Positions 1 through 7,307 of a stretch of DNA of 48,024 nt are shown here, one piece after another. The stretch is from the NCBI RefSeq assembly GCF_005502745.1, contig NZ_SCNL01000020.1:1-48024 (forward strand), given 5' to 3'. The position numbers and the translations under genes are program-made. Under the pieces are notes generated by a model. That model was not told the DNA's origin. It ran no database searches and was given only the letters and a program-made list of their open reading frames with translations. The DNA is from Sphingomonas sp. 3P27F8 (lineage in GTDB: Bacteria; Pseudomonadota; Alphaproteobacteria; Sphingomonadales; Sphingomonadaceae). Numbering within the stretch: position 1 is the stretch's first letter; every line of letters starts with the position of its first letter.

Positions 1-190
1 CGGCCATAGCGCCTGATTTCCGGTGACCAACAAAGCAAACCAAATGGCCACCCCGTCGGTGAAACCCCTCTAGGCCCCACCACACCAACTCGTCAAACAC
101 TTTTTGCAATTTTATGTCCGTCATCGACGAAATCGCCGGATTCCGCGGGTTTTAACGCACTGTGAAGGCGGCAAGGCTAAGCCCGCATCG

Positions 191-1657
191 ATGGATGCCA
201 CGGCGAATCAACCGAATGAACCAGCGGAATCGCTCTCGCGGCAGGTAAGAAACGCCGTGATCTGGCGCTCCGGGAGCCAGATTCTGGCGCAGCTTGTGCA
301 GTGGGCCGCGACCTTCCTCGTGATCCGCATCCTCAGCCCGCACGATTATGGCCTTTATGCGATGACCGGCGTCTTGCTCGTGTTCCTTAACATGCTCAAC
401 GGCTATGGATTGGCGAGCGGCCTGGTGCAGCGGCAAACCATAACGCACCACGAGGTGCGCCAGCTTTTCGGCATGCTGATCGCGCTGAATCTGACGCTCG
501 GAATCATACAGCTGGCGATCGCGCCGCTGGCTGCCGACTATTATCGACAACCACAGGTCGCGACGCTGCTGCGAGTGCAAAGCCTGCTCTATATAGCAAC
601 GCCGTTCATCGCGCTTCCTTATGCCCTGCTTAGTCGCGAGATGGACTTCCGGCGCCAGGCGAAAGTCAACATGATCGCCTCGATCGCCAGCGCCAGCACC
701 GCGCTCGCCGGCGCACTGGCCGGTTGGGGAGTATGGACGCTGGTGTTCGCGCCGATGGCGTTGTTCTTCACTCGCGCGATCGGGATGACGGTCGCGGCGC
801 GCGTGTTGGTATGGCCATCGTTCAATTTCCGCGGCGCGGGGGGGCTTGCGCGCTTCGGTGGAGTAATGGCGGCGAGCCAGCTGTTCTGGTTTCTGCAAAG
901 CCAGGCCGACGTGTTCATCGGCGGCCGGCATTTCACGCCGCACATGCTCGGCATCTACACAACCAGCCTGTTCCTGACGCAGATCTTCGTTTCCAAGTTT
1001 GTCCCGCCGCTGAACGAGGTGGCCTTTTCGGCCTATGCCCGTATCCAGCACGATGCGGATGCGACGGCCGCAGCGTTCCTGAAGGCGGTCCGCGTCATTA
1101 TGCTGGTCGCGCTGCCGTTCTATTTCGGGCTGGCGATAACGGCCGAGCCGCTTGTCCTGACCATGCTGGGCGATAAATGGGCAGAAGCTGTCCCAGTGGT
1201 GCGCCTGCTTGCCTGCGCGATGCCTTTCATGACGCTGCAGGTGCTATTCTCGCCGGCGTGCGACGCGCTGGGGCGGCCGGGGATCGGCGTGCGCAACGGC
1301 GCGACCGGCGCGGTCATTCTGGCAACTGCCTTCATGATCGCGGTGCGCTGGGGCCCGGTCGGGCTGGGATGGGCGTGGATCTGCGCCTATCCAATCTATC
1401 TCGGGTTCACCTGCTGGCGATCGCTACCGGTGATCGGCGCCAGCCCTGCACGTGTCGCGCGCGCGATCGCCCCGCCGCTCGCCGCCGCCTCCGCAATGGC
1501 CGCGACGGTATGGATCGTCGATGAGAAATTGCCGCCACTGGCGCCGATGCCGCATCTCGGCGTGCTGGTCGCGATCGGCGCGGCGGTCTATGGAGCAGCG
1601 CTGCTCGCCTTCGCCCGCGAAACGATCGCGGAATTGATCGCTCTCATCCGGCATTGA
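191..1657 (+). CDS. MOP-superfamily polysaccharide/lipid-linked oligosaccharide flippase (Wzx-like)
   Basis: About 488 residues, almost entirely hydrophobic helices, in the pattern of the oligosaccharide flippases of the MOP superfamily. These move undecaprenyl-linked sugar repeat units, or related lipid-linked glycans, across the inner membrane. After a short polar N-terminus (residues 1-25) comes the family-like opening with RNAVIWRSGSQ and, further on, ILSPHDYGLYAMTG, which resembles the conserved 'L.p.dyGl.a' segment. I chose the ATG at 191 because the in-frame ATG at 104 adds about 29 basic residues with no family resemblance. No glycosyltransferase or polymerase gene is visible beside it, but its upstream neighbours lie outside the window, so the polysaccharide it serves cannot be named. 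A second flippase of similar size is at 31361-32878. Family assignment is firm; substrate is unknown. Confidence 0.85.
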   Translation: MDATANQPNEPAESLSRQVRNAVIWRSGSQILAQLVQWAATFLVIRILSPHDYGLYAMTGVLLVFLNMLNGYGLASGLVQRQTITHHEVRQLFGMLIALNLTLGIIQLAIAPLAADYYRQPQVATLLRVQSLLYIATPFIALPYALLSREMDFRRQAKVNMIASIASASTALAGALAGWGVWTLVFAPMALFFTRAIGMTVAARVLVWPSFNFRGAGGLARFGGVMAASQLFWFLQSQADVFIGGRHFTPHMLGIYTTSLFLTQIFVSKFVPPLNEVAFSAYARIQHDADATAAAFLKAVRVIMLVALPFYFGLAITAEPLVLTMLGDKWAEAVPVVRLLACAMPFMTLQVLFSPACDALGRPGIGVRNGATGAVILATAFMIAVRWGPVGLGWAWICAYPIYLGFTCWRSLPVIGASPARVARAIAPPLAAASAMAATVWIVDEKLPPLAPMPHLGVLVAIGAAVYGAALLAFARETIAELIALIRH

Positions 1658-1707
1658 GTGCGCGGGCAACCGCGTCGATTCGGTCAGCGGTTTCGCCAGG
1701 ATCGACA

Positions 1708-1733
1708 GCATCGGACCTCTGCATCGGACCTCT
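1708..1733. repeat. Tandem duplication of a 13-base unit
   Basis: GCATCGGACCTCT occurs twice with no gap (1708-1720 and 1721-1733). It lies in the 293-base gap between the flippase gene and the FGE-like gene, a gap in which I see no credible coding sequence. The unit is not a multiple of three and matches no site I know. Confidence 0.85.
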
Positions 1734-1774
1734 GGCTGCGGGCGCCGACCTGCGACGACGAGCGGATCGGCCAC

Positions 1775-1799
1775 GGGCTATGGGCTATGGGCTATGGGC
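1775..1799. repeat. Heptamer tandem repeat GGGCTAT, three copies plus a partial
   Basis: GGGCTAT is repeated at 1775, 1782 and 1789, followed by GGGC, in the same gap as the 13-base duplication. Such a short perfect array is prone to slipped-strand copy-number change. It is about 150 bases upstream of the FGE-like start, so it could sit within that gene's promoter region, but no -35/-10 pair stands out. A small hairpin (GTCTG/CAGAC, 1924-1938) lies just ahead of that gene's ribosome binding site. Confidence 0.85.
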
Positions 1800-1950
1800 G
1801 GCAAGGACGGGGCTGTCGTCTTTCCGCCAAACAGTATTCGCCCGGCAATGGCGCGGCCGACCATCGCGCTTGACGCATGACGCAAGTCCGTGTCCGGTTC
1901 TGCCGGTGTCATCATCGGAGTTTGTCTGCTCGTCAGACGGAGCGTGACTA

Positions 1951-2892
1951 TTGGCTGCTAACCGCGAGAATATGCGCCTGTTGGACGGCGGGCGCTTCAT
2001 GATGGGATCGGATCGCCACTATCCCGAAGAGGCGCCGGCCCGGCCGATGCGGGTCGATCGGTTCTGGATCGACGAAACGCCGGTCACCAACGCCGACTTC
2101 GCTCGTTTCGTCTCGGAGACCGGCTACGTCACTCTGGCCGAGAACGCGCCGGATCCGCGCGACTATCCCGGCATGGACCCGGCAATGGCGCGGCCTGGCT
2201 CTCCGGTTTTTCGCCGCACCTCCGGCCCGGTCGATCTGAACGACCCTGGCCAGTGGTGGGAATTCTGCTTCGGCGCCAACTGGCGCCGGCCGCTCGGACC
2301 GGAAAGCTCGATCGTCGGGCTGGAGGATCACCCGGTCATCCATGTCGCCTATGCCGATGCGGAAGCCTATGCCGCATGGGCAGGCAAGTCGCTGCCGACC
2401 GAGGCGGAGTGGGAATACGCCGCGCGCGGCGGCCTCGACGGCGCGGATTATGCGTGGGGCGACGAACTTGCGCCGGGCGGGGCGATGCTGGCGAATTACT
2501 GGCAGGGGCTGTTCCCCTTCGCCAACCAGTTGCTCGACGGATATGAGCGGACATCGCCCGTGCGCAGCTTTCCGCCCAATGCGTATGGGCTGTGGGACAT
2601 GATCGGCAACGTTTGGGAATGGACGGCCGATCAATATGCCCAGCCTTCGCCCGCCGCTGGCACGAAGGCGCGCTGTTGCGCACCCGCGCGTCAACCGCGT
2701 GGCGCACGTCGGCGCGTCAGTCATCACCCCGCCGTCTCGCAGGATCGGATCGTGCAAAAAGTGCTCAAGGGTGGATCGCACCTGTGCGCCGCGAATTACT
2801 GCCAACGCTATCGCCCTGCCGCGCGCCATCCGCAATCGATCGACTCGGCGACCAGCCACATCGGCTTCCGATGTGTTGCGCGCGATCTCTGA
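1951..2892 (+). CDS. Formylglycine-generating enzyme (FGE/SUMF1) family protein
   Basis: About 313 residues spanning the whole FGE-sulfatase domain: GGRFMMGSD near residue 13, SLPTEAEWEYAARGG in the middle, GNVWEWT, and the C-terminal core LKGGSHLCAANYC...GFRC. Cys279 and Cys284 (C-x4-C) align with the two active-site cysteines of human FGE (Cys336/Cys341), so it should be a true copper-dependent oxidase that converts a sulfatase active-site Cys to formylglycine, rather than one of the many Cys-less relatives. I chose the TTG at 1951 because GGAG lies 8 bases upstream; the ATG at 1972 has no good site. No signal peptide is visible. The arginine-rich stretch at about 228-260 resembles a frameshift but contains a family-like CCAP..QPRG segment and returns to the catalytic core in frame. 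No sulfatase gene is in the window. Confidence 0.85.
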   Translation: MAANRENMRLLDGGRFMMGSDRHYPEEAPARPMRVDRFWIDETPVTNADFARFVSETGYVTLAENAPDPRDYPGMDPAMARPGSPVFRRTSGPVDLNDPGQWWEFCFGANWRRPLGPESSIVGLEDHPVIHVAYADAEAYAAWAGKSLPTEAEWEYAARGGLDGADYAWGDELAPGGAMLANYWQGLFPFANQLLDGYERTSPVRSFPPNAYGLWDMIGNVWEWTADQYAQPSPAAGTKARCCAPARQPRGARRRVSHHPAVSQDRIVQKVLKGGSHLCAANYCQRYRPAARHPQSIDSATSHIGFRCVARDL

Positions 2893-2901
2893 CGATGACT
2901 G

Positions 2902-4167
2902 TCAACCGCCGCGCGCGATATCGTCCAGAGCATTGGCGATCCCGGCGTACAGGAGATCGAGATCGCGGTCGTCGATGCAATACGGCGGCATGACATAGAT
3001 CGTATTGCCGAGCGGACGGAGCAGCAGGTCGCTCTCGCGGAAGAGCCGGAGCAGGCGCGGCCCAAAATGCGAGAGATAGCCGCCACCGCGCGAATCGATC
3101 ACGTCGATCGCGGCAATCGTGCCGATCGCGCGCGGATTGGCGACGCCGGCACGGCCGGTCAGGCCCGCCAGCCGCGCTGCCTGTCGGGCCGCGAGGTCGT
3201 CGATACGATCTTGTACCGGCTCGTCGCGCCAGATCGCCAGATTGGCGTTGGCGGCGGCGCAGGCGATCGGATTGGCCGTGTAGCTGGACGAGTGGAAGAA
3301 CATTCGCGCCCGATCCGGCGACAGGTGCGCCTCGAAGATCGCCTCCGTCGCCATCGTCACCGCGAGCGGGATCGCCCCGCCCGTCAGCCCTTTCGACAGG
3401 CACAGGATATCGGGCACCACCCCCGCCTGCTCACATGCCAGCAAGCTGCCGGTGCGGCCCCAGGCGGTCATCACCTCGTCCGCGATGAAAAGAACGCCGT
3501 GGCGCGCGCAGATCGCACGCATTTCTGCCAGCACCCACGGCGGATAGATCAGCATCCCGCCCGCGCCGAGCAGCAACGGCTCGACGATCAGCGCGGCAGG
3601 GGCGTCGCGACAGGCCGCGTCGAGCGCGTCCAGCGTCCCTTGTTCAGCGCCGGCGGCGGGAAACGGCAGCGTGCCGACATCGAACAGCAGCTGGGAATAG
3701 ACCGCGTTGTACACGCCGCGCTCACCGACCGACATCGCCCCGATCGTATCGCCATGATAGCTGTGCTGCATCACCAGGATGCGATTGCGTGGCTCCCCGC
3801 GATTGGCCCAGAAGCCGAGCGCCATCTTCAGCGCCACCTCCACACTCGTCGATCCCGAATCCGAATAGAAGACGCGGGTCAGCGCGGGTGGCATGATCGC
3901 GGTGAGCCCGTTCGCCAGCGTCTCGGCCGGCTCATGCGTCCAGCCGGCGAAGATAATCTGATCGAGCCGCTCGGTCTGCGCCGCGATCGCCGCCATGATC
4001 TTCGGATTGCAATGGCCGTGGGTGGTCACCCACCACGAAGAGATGCCGTCGATGATCCGCCGGCCATCGCGCGTATATAACGCCGCTCCGTGCGCGCGGG
4101 TGACGAGCGGGGTAGGCTCGCCCAGACCGTGCTGCGTGAACGGATGCCAGACCGGCGAGCCCGTCAA
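2902..4167 (-). CDS. bioA: Adenosylmethionine-8-amino-7-oxononanoate aminotransferase
   Basis: A class III PLP aminotransferase of 421 residues. It transfers the amino group of S-adenosylmethionine to KAPA to make DAPA in biotin synthesis, in the cytoplasm. Visible signatures are the N-terminal WHPFTQH, the substrate-pocket SSWWVTTHGH, and LSKGLTGG carrying the PLP-binding Lys259. Its ATG overlaps the bioD stop by four bases (ATGA, 4164-4167), so it is the last gene of a bioF-bioD-bioA unit read leftwards. Length is normal for BioA (about 420-430). It ends 9 bases from the convergent end of the FGE-like gene, leaving no room for a separate terminator. The S-adenosylmethionine donor is inferred from the BioA-type motifs and the operon. 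Confidence 0.96.
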   Translation of the reverse strand: MTGSPVWHPFTQHGLGEPTPLVTRAHGAALYTRDGRRIIDGISSWWVTTHGHCNPKIMAAIAAQTERLDQIIFAGWTHEPAETLANGLTAIMPPALTRVFYSDSGSTSVEVALKMALGFWANRGEPRNRILVMQHSYHGDTIGAMSVGERGVYNAVYSQLLFDVGTLPFPAAGAEQGTLDALDAACRDAPAALIVEPLLLGAGGMLIYPPWVLAEMRAICARHGVLFIADEVMTAWGRTGSLLACEQAGVVPDILCLSKGLTGGAIPLAVTMATEAIFEAHLSPDRARMFFHSSSYTANPIACAAANANLAIWRDEPVQDRIDDLAARQAARLAGLTGRAGVANPRAIGTIAAIDVIDSRGGGYLSHFGPRLLRLFRESDLLLRPLGNTIYVMPPYCIDDRDLDLLYAGIANALDDIARGG

Positions 4168-4793
4168 CGGAAATCGCCCACGTCGAAATGAGCGGCGAAA
4201 GCGCGCGCCAAAGTGCCGGCGTCAAGCCGATCGAGCAGCGGAAGCCGGCCTAGCCGCCGAACCGCGCCGATCTGCGCGATCGTCGTCTCTGAATCGGGCT
4301 GCTCCTCCCCCACGAAGGCCATGCCAAGAATCGGGACGCCGCGCCGCCGGAGCGCCTCGATCGAGAGCAGGCTGTGATTGATCGTGCCGAGCGCAGTGCG
4401 CGCGACGATCACCACCGGCGCATTCCAGCGCGCGAAGAGATCGGCGAACAGCAGATCGCGGGCCACGGGCACCATGACGCCACCGGCCCCCTCCACTACC
4501 AGCGGCCCTTCCACATCGGGCAGTGCGAGCCGCGCGGGATCGACCGTGACGCCATCGATCTCCGCCGCGCGGTGGGGCGAGCAAGGCGTGCTCAGGCGGT
4601 ATGACTCGGGCAGGATTTGTGCCGCTGCCACGCCAGCAAGCTCGGCGACGCTTTCCCGGTCGCCGCGCGGTTCGACGCCCGCCTGAACCGGCTTCCAGTA
4701 ATGAGCACCGAGCGCCCCCGTCAGCGCGGCGGCGAAAACGGTTTTCCCGACATCGGTATCGGTGCCGGTGATGATGATCCTTGGATGCTTCAT
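4164..4793 (-). CDS. bioD: Dethiobiotin synthetase
   Basis: 209 residues. An ATP-dependent carboxylase that closes the ureido ring of DAPA to form dethiobiotin. The P-loop is at residues 10-18 (GTDTDVGKT), the BioD form of Walker A. PLVVEGAGGVMVP at about 95-107 is the family's second nucleotide-binding signature. It overlaps bioF upstream (ATGA at 4790-4793) and bioA downstream (ATGA at 4164-4167), so the three proteins are likely translated as a coupled set. Two ends of the biotin pathway are absent from the window: bioC/bioH-type pimelate supply and bioB. Confidence 0.96.
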   Translation of the reverse strand: MKHPRIIITGTDTDVGKTVFAAALTGALGAHYWKPVQAGVEPRGDRESVAELAGVAAAQILPESYRLSTPCSPHRAAEIDGVTVDPARLALPDVEGPLVVEGAGGVMVPVARDLLFADLFARWNAPVVIVARTALGTINHSLLSIEALRRRGVPILGMAFVGEEQPDSETTIAQIGAVRRLGRLPLLDRLDAGTLARAFAAHFDVGDFR

Positions 4794-5914
4794 GCGCGCA
4801 AACTCCCAATTCGCTCGGCCAGTGCGACGATATCTTCCTCGCCCACATTGAGCGTGATCGAGATGCGCAGCCGCGCCGTACCGGCGGGAACGGTCGGCGG
4901 ACGAATGCCGCGCACGTCGAACCCTGCCTTCTGCAACCCGGCGGCGAGCGCCATCGTCTTTGCATCCTCACCTATCACCAGCGGCAGGATCTGCGAGCCT
5001 GTCGGCGCCGTCCCGTGGGGCGCCAGCGCTGCTTCGGCGAACGCGATCAGCCGCACCAGTCTTGCGCGCCGCTCCGGTTCGTCCGCCAGAATCCGCAGGC
5101 TCTCACGCGCGGCGCTCGCCATCAGCGGCGACGGCGCGGTGGAGAAGATGAAGCCGCGCCCGCGATTGACGAGGAAATCGCGCATCACGCGGGGGCCGCA
5201 GAGCAGCGCGCCCTCGCAGCCCATCGCCTTGCCGCAGGTTCGCAAGGTGATGACCTGTTCCCGGCCTTCCAGATTGGTCGCCAGCCCGCGGCCTTGTTCG
5301 CCGAAGACGCCGGTGGCATGCGCCTCGTCGATCAGCAGCATCGCCTCGTGCCGTTCCGCGACGGCGAACAGTTCCTCAAGCGGCGCACGATCCCCGTCCA
5401 TGCTGTACAGGCTCTCGACCGCGATCCAGGCTCGCCCCATCCCGCCACCGCGGCGCCAGCGGGTAATCGCGTCTTCGAACGCGCCAGCATCGTTGTGCGC
5501 AGCGCCGACATGGTCCGCCCGCCCGATCCGCATTCCTTCGTGCGCGCTCGCGTGAATCAACGCATCATGCACGACCAGATCGCCGCGCTGCGGGAGCGTG
5601 GAGAACAGGGTTTCGTTGGCGGTGAAGCCGCTAGAGAAAAACAGGGCGGCTTCGCTGCCGAAGAAGGCCGCCGCCTCCGCCTCGAGCGCTTCATGCTCGG
5701 CGTCGTTGCCGCGCAGCAGGCGCGATCCGCCCGCCCCCACAGCAACGCCGCGTTCAAGCGCCGCCACTACCGCCGCGCGCAAACGCGGCGAGTCGGCAAG
5801 CCCGAGATAGTCATTCGACGAAAAATCCCGCCCCATGCGCGGTGCGAGGTGGCGCAGCCGCGCCCGCGACGCGAGGTCGCGCAAAACGTGTTCCTGGGCA
5901 ATCAGCAAGCTCAT
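4790..5914 (-). CDS. bioF: 8-amino-7-oxononanoate synthase
   Basis: About 374 residues, PLP-dependent alpha-oxoamine synthase family. It condenses pimeloyl-ACP or -CoA with L-alanine to give KAPA, the first committed step of biotin ring assembly. Seen: DFSSNDYLGLADSPRL near the N-terminus, GGSRLLRGN, LLIDEAHATGVFG (the Asp/His pair that holds PLP), and TCGKAMGCEGA with the PLP lysine at residue 229. I used the ATG at 5914 (MSLLIAQEH). A start at 5968 would add 18 residues with no family similarity and would run over the stop of the microprotein gene at 5965-6096. First gene of the bioF-bioD-bioA unit; it ends in an ATGA overlap with bioD. Confidence 0.95.
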   Translation of the reverse strand: MSLLIAQEHVLRDLASRARLRHLAPRMGRDFSSNDYLGLADSPRLRAAVVAALERGVAVGAGGSRLLRGNDAEHEALEAEAAAFFGSEAALFFSSGFTANETLFSTLPQRGDLVVHDALIHASAHEGMRIGRADHVGAAHNDAGAFEDAITRWRRGGGMGRAWIAVESLYSMDGDRAPLEELFAVAERHEAMLLIDEAHATGVFGEQGRGLATNLEGREQVITLRTCGKAMGCEGALLCGPRVMRDFLVNRGRGFIFSTAPSPLMASAARESLRILADEPERRARLVRLIAFAEAALAPHGTAPTGSQILPLVIGEDAKTMALAAGLQKAGFDVRGIRPPTVPAGTARLRISITLNVGEEDIVALAERIGSLRA

Positions 5915-5964
5915 GCGCGCGCTATACCGGATAGTATGCGGCGCGCGACAAGCGGATTGGCGCA

Positions 5965-6096
5965 TCAACGCTGGTTTTTGCGCCGCCCCCAGATGCGTTC
6001 ACGCTCGCGACGCCGATGGCGGATAAACAGTACCAGTGCAGTCGCCAGGCCGATCACGAAAAGGGCGAGCAACACATAAGCGATTTCAAGACGCAT
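5965..6096 (-). CDS. Single-pass membrane microprotein, 43 residues, unknown function
   Basis: A short reading frame on the minus strand: ATG at 6096, TGA at 5965-5967. The product begins MRLEIAYVLLALFVIG. It has one strongly hydrophobic stretch (about residues 5-25) followed by a very basic tail (HRRRERERIWGRRKNQR). By the positive-inside rule that tail should face the cytoplasm with the N-terminus outside. AAGAG about 9 bases upstream could serve as a ribosome binding site. It lies between ogt (upstream, 63 bases) and bioF (downstream, 50 bases), all on the same strand. I do not recognise the family. The hydrophobic/basic partition, a fitting start and the otherwise empty gap argue that it is real. 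Confidence 0.6.
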   Translation of the reverse strand: MRLEIAYVLLALFVIGLATALVLFIRHRRRERERIWGRRKNQR

Positions 6097-6159
6097 CGGC
6101 GAGACTCTTGCTTGGGCGTTATCTTACCCAACGATCGGGCCATGCCATTGGCTCCCCGC

Positions 6160-6663
6160 TTAGATCGCCTGCCCGTTTACGCGGCGCTCAAGCTCGAGAA
6201 GCGCCTGCTTGGCGGCGAGGCCACCAGCGAATCCCGTCAGCGCGCCGCCCGCCCCGATCACACGATGACATGGCGCAACGATCGAGAGCGGGTTGCGCCC
6301 GTTGGCCGCGCCAACGGCCCGCGCCGCGCCGGGACGGCCGAGAGCGCGGGCGATAGCGCCGTAACTGGATGTCTCGCCGAACGGAATGGTCAGCAGCGCC
6401 ATCCATACCGCCCGCTGAAAATCCGTGCCACCGAACCGCAGCGGCAAATCGAACGCGCGGCGTTTTCCGGCGAAATACTCGGTGAGCTGGCGTTCGGCGT
6501 TCGCCAGCACGGGGTGCCCGGGCGCGTCCACGGTGGCGGGCAGCGGCACGCGCGCGGGATCGTCATCCTGCCACAGGATCGCGACGAGTGCGTCGTCGTC
6601 CCCGACCAGCCGTAGTTCGCCGACCGGGGTGACAATCGTATTGCCCGACAGGGTTTTGCTCAT
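6160..6663 (-). CDS. ogt: Methylated-DNA--protein-cysteine S-methyltransferase
   Basis: About 167 residues. A suicide DNA repair protein that moves the alkyl group from O6-alkylguanine to its own cysteine. The active-site motif PCHRV is present with Cys132. Just before it is the helix-turn-helix region with GETSSYGAIARALGRPGAARAVG, including the arginine finger and the AVG.AN segment (AVGAANGRNP). I chose the ATG at 6663 (MSKTLSG). Another ATG at 6675 gives four more residues and is equally possible; any longer start would run into the TlpA-like gene upstream, which ends at 6714. There is no Ada-type N-terminal zinc domain, so it resembles the constitutive Ogt form. The gene follows the TlpA-like gene on the same strand with a gap of about 50 bases. 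Confidence 0.93.
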   Translation of the reverse strand: MSKTLSGNTIVTPVGELRLVGDDDALVAILWQDDDPARVPLPATVDAPGHPVLANAERQLTEYFAGKRRAFDLPLRFGGTDFQRAVWMALLTIPFGETSSYGAIARALGRPGAARAVGAANGRNPLSIVAPCHRVIGAGGALTGFAGGLAAKQALLELERRVNGQAI

Positions 6664-6713
6664 GTCAGCCGCCATGCCCCAATGTGCGCCCGCGCGCTTC
6701 CCGGCGCTTGCGA

Positions 6714-7307
6714 TCAAAGCGCCTCTTGGATCAGCTTGCGCGCTTCCGGCGAAGCCCAGTCCATCGCACCGGAGACGCGCCAGACCTCGCGCCCCTTCGA
6801 ATCGAACAGGATCGTCGTCGGCAGGTTTACGCGGTAGCCAAGGCTGAGGTTCATCTGAGGATCGGTATAGGGCTGAATCCGATGCAGCCGCCGTGCGGTG
6901 ACGAACGGGGCCACTTTCGCCTGGTCCATATCCTGGCTGACCGCGACCACCTTTACCCGATCGCCGGACCGCGCGGCCAGCGCGTCGAGGCTGGGCAACT
7001 CCTTCACGCACGGCGCGCACCATGTCGCCCACAGGTTCAGCAGCACCGGTTTGCCGCGAAAATCCGCAAGCTTCGCCAGCTTCCCATCTGGCCCGGTGAA
7101 CGCAGCGTTGATCGCCGCCGTGCCGTGCTGGGCGCGATCGACCGCGCCCGCCTTGCCCTGCGCGGGCTTGGTGGCGACCACCTCGTCGGGTGCAATCGCA
7201 TTATCCGCCGCTGCGGTCGCTTGCCCGCTGCCTGGGCTTTGCCTATCGCAGCCGCCGGCGGTGAATGCCAGCCCGAGGAGAAAGACGATCGCCGAACGCG
7301 AAGCCAT
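6714..7307 (-). CDS. TlpA/ResA-like thioredoxin-fold lipoprotein
   Basis: About 197 residues. The N-terminal hydrophobic segment ends in a lipobox-like AGGC at Cys20, so it is probably anchored by lipid and faces the periplasm. A low-complexity linker (21-65) follows, then a thioredoxin fold of the AhpC/TlpA type. The redox centre is W96-C-A-P-C100 in the context [15 protein letters not shown], with the cis-proline loop NLPTTILFD. Proteins of this type reduce disulfides, for example in cytochrome c maturation; the partner cannot be told here. The chosen ATG (7305-7307) interlocks with the argH ATG on the other strand. A TTG at 7319 would extend the overlap. The lipobox has Ala at -3, which is acceptable but not ideal. 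Confidence 0.87.
   Translation of the reverse strand: MASRSAIVFLLGLAFTAGGCDRQSPGSGQATAAADNAIAPDEVVATKPAQGKAGAVDRAQHGTAAINAAFTGPDGKLAKLADFRGKPVLLNLWATWCAPCVKELPSLDALAARSGDRVKVVAVSQDMDQAKVAPFVTARRLHRIQPYTDPQMNLSLGYRVNLPTTILFDSKGREVWRVSGAMDWASPEARKLIQEAL

Noticed and set aside
1654..1947. 97-codon frame after the first flippase
   Set aside because: TTG start inside the flippase stop, no ribosome binding site, and it translates through the short tandem repeats without any family likeness.
2625..2770. Possible frameshift in the FGE-like gene (Arg-rich segment)
   Set aside because: The segment contains a family-like CCAP..QPRG and the frame continues into an intact catalytic core, so the gene reads as whole.
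3067..4080. 337-codon open frame on the plus strand across bioA
   Set aside because: Antisense shadow of a certain gene in GC-rich DNA; product is rich in Arg/His with no domain, and codon usage follows the complement of bioA.
4781..6079. 432-codon plus-strand frame across bioF
   Set aside because: Antisense to bioF and the microprotein; no motifs, low-complexity Arg/Gln/Ala product.
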